Assembly (NCBI GenBank): GCA_027604685.1
Contig: JADHYX010000250.1
Coordinates: 2,366 to 13,953, forward strand
Direction: 5' to 3'
Source: Lobulomyces angularis
Lineage: Eukaryota; Chytridiomycota; Chytridiomycetes; Lobulomycetales; Lobulomycetaceae
Length of the DNA stretch: 11,588 bases
Made by a program: the position numbers and the translations under genes. Position 1 is the stretch's first letter. Each line of letters starts with the position of its first letter. Of this stretch, positions 1 through 5,847 are shown one piece after another. Below the pieces are notes generated by a model. It made no database searches, was not told where the DNA came from, and worked only from the letters and a program-made list of their open reading frames with translations.

Positions 1-46
1 TTTTTTTTTTTTTTTTTGATCCATTGTAAAAAAAATTTAGCTTATA
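1..46. other. 5' flank of the eIF3b gene, T17 tract
   Basis: The window opens with 17 consecutive T residues (1-17), then a short A-rich leader running to the eIF3b start codon at 47. A T-rich tract just upstream of a start is common in AT-rich fungal promoters and 5' UTRs. The tract could equally be the 3' end of an intron or a truncated intergenic run, because the window begins inside it. No TATA box or other element can be supported. Confidence 0.3.
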
Positions 47-2794
47 ATGCCATCTAAATCTAAATCACCAAGTAGAAAACAATCAAAGTCGCCGACTAGA
101 AATGTTGATGAAGCCGATGAAGCAATAGATTTTTCAGATTTGGAAAAAAAATTTAACTTGGAGTATGATTTTCAGCTGTCTCATGTAGTATGTATCGACG
201 GACTACCTGTTGCACCTCAATCAAAATTAGCTAAACTACAACAAGTTTTGGAAAAAAAAATATATGAAACTAGTAAAATAAAAATAAATGAAGATTGTGT
301 TTTTATGCCCTTAGATGGGGAAGGTCAAACTAAGGGGTATTGTTATAATTTAACAATTAAACTTTTATTGTTTATAAAAATTTGTTGAATGAAGGTTTGC
401 TTTCATTACATTAGAAAACGTACAGCAGGCAACAGATTTTATTTCTGCCATGAACTATTTTCCTTTTGATAAAAAGCATACACTTCTAGTCAATCACTTT
501 GAAGATATTGAACTGTTCCATAAAAAAGAGGCTACTTATGTTGAGCCAGTATTAGAGGAATTTGTTGAAAAAGAACACTTAAAGAGTTGGTTAATGGATG
601 AGTTAGGTAGAGACCAATGGGTAATGCTTCATGGTGAAAACTTTGGAGTTTACTTCAATAATAAGTCTGATGATCCGGATTTGATTATTGAAAAAAAGCG
701 GTGGTCTGAATATTTTGTTCAATGTAATATATTTGAAATATTTTTTGTTTGTTCACTTGTTTCTTAAGGGAGTCCTAATGGATCTTATCTTGCTACTCTT
801 CACAAACAAGGTGTACAGTTATGGGGTGGTGAAACTTGGAAAAAAATTGTTAAATTCCAGCATCCTGGTGTCAAATTAATAGATTTTTCGCCAAATGAAA
901 AGTTTTTGGTTACTTGGTCTTTAGAACCTTACCAATTTGATTTAGGGGAAAGACATGTAAGTTTTTAATAACAAATACAGATCAAATACAGATTTTAGAG
1001 AGTTTGATGATGCAAATATTCTTGGATATTGAAAAATGAAATTTTTTCAATTGCAGTTCTAATTGGTTGAGATTTTTTTTAAATTTCCCATGCAAAACGA
1101 AATTGAAAAAATTTAATTTATTTATGATTATTTTTTTAAGAACAGAAATCTGATTCCTAATTATATTACGATAAAATTCAATTTTATTAATTTATTTAAA
1201 CAAAAAAAAAAAATTTTTCTTGTTTTTTTTAATTATTCTTTAATTTCGTTTTAGAATGTTGCAGTCTGGGATATTGCAACTGGAATACTTTTAAGAACAT
1301 TCCCATTTGATTCAACAAATTTAGCAAAACCCTCCGATGAAACACAACTCAGATCCCCTTTACAAAGTGTTAAGATTCATTGGCCATTATTTAAATGGAG
1401 TCATGATGACAAATATCTTGCAAAAGCTAATTATGGTCCAACTGGTTCAATATCAGTTTATGAGACGCCAGGAATGGGATTACTCAATAAAACTAGTATT
1501 AAGGTAATGTTAAAACGTTGCTATTGTATACCAACCGAGTTGAATTATTAGGTTCCAAATATAAAAGCTTTCGAGTGGTCACCGTCTGAACCAATCCTCT
1601 CCTATTGGACTCCTGAACTTGCACAAATTCCAGCTAGAGTAACGATAATGAAGATACCGAGTAGAGAAATTATTCGTACCAAGAATCTTTTTAATGTAAT
1701 AGGTAAAGATATTTTTGCATAAATTTGGATAATCCATTGAATTTTCTTTTTGTCAACTAGATTGCAAATTGGTTTGGCAAAATGCTGGAAAGTTTTTGTT
1801 GGTTCAAGTTGATTTACAAAAAGCTAAAAAACAAACAGGAATCAATTTTGAATTGTTTAGAATGACAGAAAAAAACGTACCTATTGATGTCTTAGAATTA
1901 AAAACTGGAGATATCGTTAATGCTGTTAGTTGGGAACCAGCAGGAGATAGATTTATTGTATTACTGCAAGATGGACAAAAAATTATGGCCAACTTTTATG
2001 AAATGGTCGATTTTAATTTAAATAAAAATAGTTCAACGGTGGAAAATGTTAGACTATTAAAAAGTGTTGAAAGAAAAAGTGTGAACAAAATTTTTTGGGC
2101 ACCGACAGGTAGATTTGCAGTTTTAGCAGCAGTTGGCGGAAGTGGTAAATATAAAAGTGGTTTCTATTATGATGTTTAATTTATTTTGTCAAATAAAGGT
2201 GAATTAGAATTCTGGGATGCAGAAGAGTTAGTGATGCACAGTTCGGCAGAGCACTTTCATGTGTCAGACATTGAGTGGGATCCTACAGGACGTTATGTGA
2301 TATCTTCAGTATCTTTTTGGAGTAACCCAACAGGTATGGAAACGTCTATCTTTATTTTAAAATTTTTTTGAACACTAGATAATGGATACCAAATCTGGAC
2401 GTTTCAAGGAACCCATCTGTTGAAACAGCCTATTAATCAATTTAAGCAGCTATTGTGGAGACCTAGACCAAAGACACTTTTGTCACCAGAGCAACAAAAA
2501 GCTATAAGAAAAAATCTTAAAGAGTATTCAGTTCAATTTGATAAAATTGATACGGCGATTAGCAATAGGGCTACCAAAGATGAAATTGAGCGTAGAGTGA
2601 GATTATTGACAGAATGGAAAGGGTATATAGCTAGATGTAAAAAGGATTACGAAAAAGAAGCGAAAGAACGGGCAGAGCTGTTTGGAGGAGTTGAAGGAGA
2701 GGAAGAAATAGAAGAAATAGACGAAATAGTGGAAGAGGTTGTTGAAGAAATTGAAGAAATTGTAGAAGAAGATGATGAAAATGAAAGAGATTAG
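47..2794 (+). CDS. PRT1: Eukaryotic translation initiation factor 3 subunit B (eIF3b/Prt1), 8 exons
   Basis: This gene encodes a core scaffold of the cytoplasmic eIF3 complex, which helps recruit the 43S pre-initiation complex to mRNA. Exons, set by GT...AG borders and family homology, are 47-336, 395-723, 769-956, 1255-1503, 1552-1702, 1761-2144, 2199-2333 and 2379-2794. They total 2142 nt (713 residues), close to fungal Prt1 lengths of roughly 725-765. Residues 1-18 are Ser/Lys/Pro-rich. An RRM follows, with RNP2-like VVCIDGLPV at about 47-55 and RNP1-like KGFAFI at about 96-101, the latter spanning intron 1. WD40-like propeller blades follow (for example QLWGGETW and LEFWDAEE). The conserved LLWRPRP motif lies at about 600-606, then a charged helix and an acidic tail (about 679-713). 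Intron phases agree at every junction. Start 47 is the first ATG and gives a family-like N-terminus. Intron 3 (957-1254) is an outlier at 298 bp. Identification is firm; single splice sites could be off by a few bases. Confidence 0.95.
957..1254 (+). other. Intron 3 of eIF3b, unusually long (298 bp)
   Basis: The donor is GTAAGT and the acceptor is TTTTAG after a T-rich tract. It interrupts the coding sequence in phase 0 between the residues ERH and NVAVWD. The other six introns of this gene are 45-58 bp, so this one is about five times longer. It contains a perfect 14-bp inverted repeat (1039-1052 with 1101-1114) and a run of A's near 1202-1213. No ORF or known RNA is visible inside it. Confidence 0.85.
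1039..1114. repeat. Perfect 14-bp inverted repeat inside eIF3b intron 3
   Basis: The left arm AAATTTTTTCAATT (1039-1052) is exactly complementary to the right arm AATTGAAAAAATTT (1101-1114), separated by 48 nt. In RNA this could form a 14-bp stem made mainly of A-U pairs. Pairing stops at both arm ends. It could be a remnant of a small inserted element, a structure that brings the splice sites of the long intron together, or chance in AT-rich DNA. Confidence 0.6.
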
Positions 2795-3068
2795 GGTGGT
2801 TTTTTGTTTCCTTTTTTTTTTTTTTTTTTTTAAAAAAACATTTAGTTAAATTTATTAATTTTTGTATGATATCTTATTAAAAAAAAAAAAGAAAAAATTT
2901 TGAAACTTGATAAAATTTTCAACTTGTAGATCACTTTTTGTTAAGGGAGGAAAAAAATGGGGAGATCAAAATTAAAAGGAGATAAAATAAAAAGTAAAAA
3001 TTATTACATAAGATGGCAATATTTTTTTTGTCCAAAAACACAGAATTTTTTAAAAATTAATGAAAATA
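2795..3068. other. Intergenic region downstream of eIF3b (T20 and A-rich tracts)
   Basis: Directly after the eIF3b stop there is a T-rich stretch with 20 consecutive T's at 2812-2831, followed by A7, then an A-rich stretch around 2879-2896. These probably include the eIF3b 3' UTR and cleavage/polyadenylation region, but no single signal stands out. The part from about 2940 to 3068 is purine-rich on the + strand and leads into the Fanzor relic, so it may belong to that element's left end. No terminal inverted repeat was found by eye. Confidence 0.4.
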
Positions 3069-4793
3069 ATGCAACAAATACATTCAACTAATAAAACTAA
3101 TTTTGATAGTGTATTCAAAGGAGGTGAAACCCATTTGAAAAAAAAATTGAAACATTAATTTTTGGGGTTAATAGATTAACTGTGCATACAATTCATTTTG
3201 TTAAATGGTATATACATAACTCCATTGATACCAACAAACATATTATCACTGAAATAATTTTCAAGTATATTTTTTGTTTACTAAACAACCACACCATCAG
3301 TAATAGAAATAAAGAAGAGAGAGTGTCGGTTATATGTCGGTTTTTACCTTACATTACTAAATATAAAAAATTTATATTATACAATAATCAAGAAATTAAA
3401 AATGTTCAACAAATCGCTATCTATGCTTCAAAAATGTTTTATACAAATTACATCGTTAACGTTCAAGAACATTTTATTCAAAAGGTTAAAAAGTTTACTT
3501 CTACAATGATAATTAAAGAGTTGAAATTTAAAGGAATATCTAAAGAATATATAAAATTTTTACAACAACGTAATAGACGAGTACTAGATTATATTTTTGG
3601 TAATGAAAATATTGAAATGACAATGTATGATTTAGAGATTGCTAATGAAATAAAAGGTTTGTTTCCTACGGACATTCACATTAAAGGATTGGCTTATGAT
3701 ATAGTTGAACGAACAGAAAAATATTTAAAATCTTTATTTCAAATTATGTAAATTATACAAAAAACATGATTTAAAATTATTTAACTCCATTGTCAACATC
3801 ATCAATTCCTAGACATATTATTATTGACACAAATATTAATGGAAAACATTTTAAATTCTAACAAAATCGTTAAAAGAAACAGTATGGGATACGGTTTTCA
3901 AAACTAATACAAAAAAAGTTTTAAATCTTGAAACAATATGAGTTTCAATGGGATGGTGCCAACTGATGGTGTTTCAATTTGTATGTTATTGTCGGCACCT
4001 AAACCTAAAAAAGAAGAAAATATACCAAGAGTTAAAAAAAAAAAAAAAACCAGAAAAAACTGAGTACTTTCAAGATAACCTTGAAGATTTGCATTCTAAC
4101 AAAGTATATATCGATCCTAATAAAAGAGACTTGTTGTATTGTCTTGGTAGTAATGGAAATAAATTACGTTATATTCAAATGGAGCGTAGGAAAGAAAGTG
4201 GGTAAAAACGTAATCAAAAAATTCGACAAAAACTTTAATCAAGTTGTTTGTTTAAACACTTAAGTTGTGGATTATGAAATAACAAGAAAAGCGTTGGATA
4301 AAGCAAAATGGAATGACTACATGAAAGATTTTTTTGTAAAGTTTTATGAATTGGAAGAAATTTATAAACAATTTTTCAGAAAACTTAAATTAAATGCCAT
4401 TATCACTCAAAAAATCAGAAAGTAAATTTATAAAAAATGTAAAAAAAAAGTTTGGTGATGAAAAAATACAACAATTATTCTGGGAGACTGGTCAAAAACA
4501 ATTATGAAGCAACAAGTTTCAACAAAAGGGAAGCGGTTTCGAGAGTTACTTAAAAAAGCAGGTTTTCATATTTTTTTATGTAATGAATATCGACATCTTC
4601 AATCTGTCCTGGATGTAAAAAGAGATCATTAAAAACATTTAAATATAGAGAATCTCCTAGACCTTGGGTAAAAAGATTTGAACAAGTACATGGGTTGTTG
4701 CACTGCAAAAGTGAAATTTGTCAACAGCTTAATGAAAACGCCAGATTATGGAACAGAAATGATGTTTGCAACCTTGAATATAAAAATCAGTAG
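3069..4793 (+). pseudogene. Decayed Fanzor/TnpB-like (RuvC + zinc-ribbon) transposon protein
   Basis: Intact relatives are RNA-guided DNA nucleases carried by eukaryotic transposons and descended from prokaryotic TnpB. A likely old start is ATG 3069. The longest open stretch (3128-3751) covers the helical N-terminal half. Later pieces in changing frames carry PRHIIIDT (about 3808-3831), TDGVSICM (from 3962), a basic Lys-rich stretch over an A16 run (4034-4049), RuvC-I YIDPNKRDLLYC (from 4107, Asp at 4113-4115), IILGDWS (from 4474), a zinc ribbon with CPGC (4605-4616) and CKSEIC (4704-4721), i.e. C-x2-C-x29-C-x4-C, and a RuvC-III-like WNRNDVCN (from 4749). The last stop is TAG 4791-4793. Breaks include stops at 3749, 3859, 4203, 4236 and 4261 and several frame changes, so no functional product is expected. 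The motif order matches Fanzor/OrfB-type proteins; the exact subfamily is inferred. No companion recombinase is visible. Confidence 0.75.
4034..4049 (+). repeat. A16 homopolymer at a frame change in the Fanzor relic
   Basis: Sixteen consecutive A's encode a Lys run between the TDGVS-containing frame and the RuvC-I frame. The two frames differ by one base across this run, so replication slippage here is a simple explanation for one of the breaks. The surrounding Lys-rich residues would resemble a nuclear localisation signal in an intact protein; that role is inferred. Confidence 0.7.
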
Positions 4794-5154
4794 TGGAAAG
4801 TTATATAGTTAATTGATGTAGACCAAAATATCTTTGTAAATAATGTAGATTTTTTTCAGCATAGTTTTCACTTATATTTAATATATGTTGGTATTTGATT
4901 TTTTTTTGAATATTTGAAGTTCAAAAAGATAATAACCAAGCACTACGTTGGCATTTAAAAACGAACGGTAGGTGATTTTCACAAAAAACTTAAAAATAAA
5001 AAAAATTTAAAAAAAGAGAAAAGAAAGAAGAAACAAGTTAATTTTTTGTTCTTTTTTTTTAATCGCATTTTTTTATTTTTTCTTTTTTTTTAATTGCATT
5101 TTTTTATTTTTTATTTTTTGGCACATGCGATTCTTTTTGCCACAATTAAATAAA
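4794..5154. other. Fanzor relic 3' flank with A/T-rich tracts; no gene seen
   Basis: This 361-bp stretch has no supportable ORF. It begins as ordinary AT-rich DNA, contains a small palindrome TTGAAGTTCAA near 4914, and then changes from a purine-rich run (about 5003-5038) to long pyrimidine-rich runs (from about 5041). In TnpB and Fanzor elements the guide RNA often comes from the 3' end of the nuclease gene and its flank, so the first 100-200 bp is where a decayed guide RNA or element end would lie. Nothing in the sequence proves one. Confidence 0.35.
5061..5132. repeat. T-rich direct repeat (31-bp period) closed by an 8-bp inverted repeat
   Basis: AATCGCATTTTTTTATTTTT starting at 5061 recurs as AATTGCATTTTTTTATTTTT at 5092, a period of 31 bp with one substitution in the 20 bases shown. 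The 8-mer AATCGCAT at 5061-5068 is also exactly complementary to ATGCGATT at 5125-5132. These could be a micro-duplication in a pyrimidine tract or worn ends of a small element. Function is unknown. Confidence 0.5.
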
Positions 5155-5292
5155 ATGGATCTGGAATATTGGAATAATAGAGTTAAGTATGAAATGTATT
5201 ATTATAGTGTGCTATTACAATTATGGAAGAAAATTCAGCTGATTGAGTTAGTTCTTGAAGGCACTTGCAAGAGCACAGTGAACGGTGAATGA
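5155..5292 (+). CDS. Orphan 45-codon ORF, function unknown
   Basis: An ATG-started ORF of 45 codons ends with TGA at 5290-5292. I do not recognise it. The product is rich in Tyr, Trp and Leu (it starts MDLEYWNNRVKYEMYYYSVL) and ends with LEGTCKSTVNGE. It has no signal peptide and no clear membrane segment. The mixed hydrophobic and charged composition looks more like a piece of a folded protein than random translation of AT-rich DNA, where Lys, Asn, Ile and Phe runs would dominate. It could be a fragment of an old transposon gene whose remainder is lost. The 10-bp tandem repeat begins 6 bp after its stop. No splice sites extending it were found. It may be spurious. Confidence 0.25.
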   Translation: MDLEYWNNRVKYEMYYYSVLLQLWKKIQLIELVLEGTCKSTVNGE

Positions 5293-5297
5293 CAGCG

Positions 5298-5337
5298 ATT
5301 TTGACAAATTTTGACAAATTTTGACAGATTTTGACGG
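5298..5337. repeat. Four tandem copies of a 10-bp unit (ATTTTGACAA-like)
   Basis: Consecutive 10-mers at 5298, 5308, 5318 and 5328 read ATTTTGACAA, ATTTTGACAA, ATTTTGACAG and ATTTTGACGG. Copies 1 and 2 are identical, and the differences lie only in the last two bases of copies 3 and 4. The 10-bp period is close to one helical turn, so each TTTTGAC core faces the same side of the DNA. This could suit protein binding, or it may be a plain minisatellite. Confidence 0.85.
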
Positions 5338-5362
5338 GGTTTTTAGGAAGGTTTTAGTAGGG

Positions 5363-5643
5363 GATTTGGTTTAGAGTAGGTTTAGCTTGATAGAACCCAA
5401 TGTGGCTTGATGGTACTTAATACAGCTTACCACTTTATCCAGCTTAATCTTGTAATACATGCAATGCAGTTTTATGATTTACACTAGATAAAGTAACTTA
5501 CACACTTTGACCCTAACTGAAAATCTGTGAAATCTAATAAATTGGGGCGCTGTTACTGAACATATTTAAATTACTTCTCAGCAAAAACTTGCAACAGCTG
5601 CTTGCGCCATCAAAGCTAAAACCCAAACAACCAAAACCATATC
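5363..5643. repeat. Imperfect inverted repeat, possible short mobile element
   Basis: The left arm (5363-5391) ends in GGTTTAGCTTGAT. The right arm (5609-5643) begins ATCAAAGCTAAAACCC, whose complement is GGGTTTTAGCTTTGAT; the cores match apart from small gaps. Outside the cores both arms continue with GAT...TGGTTT-like sequence. The arms enclose about 217 bp without coding potential, which fits the size of a small non-autonomous (MITE-like) element. No target-site duplication is visible and the arms are partly low complexity, so this is only a candidate. Confidence 0.3.
5381..5448. repeat. Degenerate repeats of about 20 bp containing GCTTGAT
   Basis: The units starting at 5381 and 5401 agree at 14 of 20 positions and share GGCTTGAT/AGCTTGAT. 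Weaker AGCTTA-containing units follow, with cores at 5424 and 5441. Core spacings are 20, 20 and 17 bp. Only the first two units are convincing; the others may be chance. Confidence 0.4.
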
Positions 5644-5847
5644 TTATTTTGTGCACAGCAATCCAACTTGTCCTTTATTTCTCTTTTTTCTGCAGGAGTA
5701 TTTTTTTACTATTTTTTTATTTTTTTTTTTATGCTTTTTGAAAATTTTTTTTTTTTCACCCCCTTGTCAGCCTTGTCAATAAAAAAAAATAAAAGGAGAA
5801 AAAATAATAATTCCAAAAAATTAAAAAAAAAATTAAAAAAAAAAGTG
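5644..5847 (+). promoter_or_regulatory. Upstream region of the ABC transporter with pyrimidine tracts
   Basis: The 200 bp before the transporter start contains CT-rich and T-rich runs (about 5680-5758), followed by an A-rich run directly before the ATG. Pyrimidine tracts upstream and an A-rich leader are common in fungal promoters and 5' UTRs. A small direct repeat CTTGTCAGCCTTGTCA lies near 5763-5778. No TATA box or named factor site can be supported, so the call rests on position only. Confidence 0.3.

Noticed and set aside
688..879. Plus-strand ORF overlapping the eIF3b exon 2-exon 3 junction
   Set aside because: It is the wrong frame read through intron 2; the correct splice 723/769 gives the family sequence.
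1804..1992. Minus-strand ORF inside eIF3b exon 6
   Set aside because: It is antisense to conserved eIF3b propeller coding sequence and has no recognisable product.
2812..2831. T20 run as an RNA polymerase III terminator
   Set aside because: No pol III gene or internal promoter is visible upstream; it follows a protein-coding gene and similar T runs occur all over the window.
3948..4205. Separate small gene in the relic region
   Set aside because: Its second half is the RuvC-I frame of the Fanzor relic, while the first half is a wrong-frame reading that overlaps the TDGVS block; it is a fragment and not an independent gene.
5336..5363. Possible G-quadruplex (four G-tracts)
   Set aside because: Two of the four tracts have only two G's and the loops reach 8 nt, so at best it is a weak two-tetrad structure.
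5298..5448. CRISPR array
   Set aside because: The repeats are contiguous or degenerate with no unique spacers, and the context is eukaryotic.
5532..5660. LTR start suggested by TGTTACTGAACA
   Set aside because: No matching end with complementary CA border, primer-binding site, polypurine tract or target duplication could be found.
5240..5660. tRNA or other structured RNA gene in the less AT-rich patch
   Set aside because: No A-box/B-box pair or cloverleaf could be traced on either strand.
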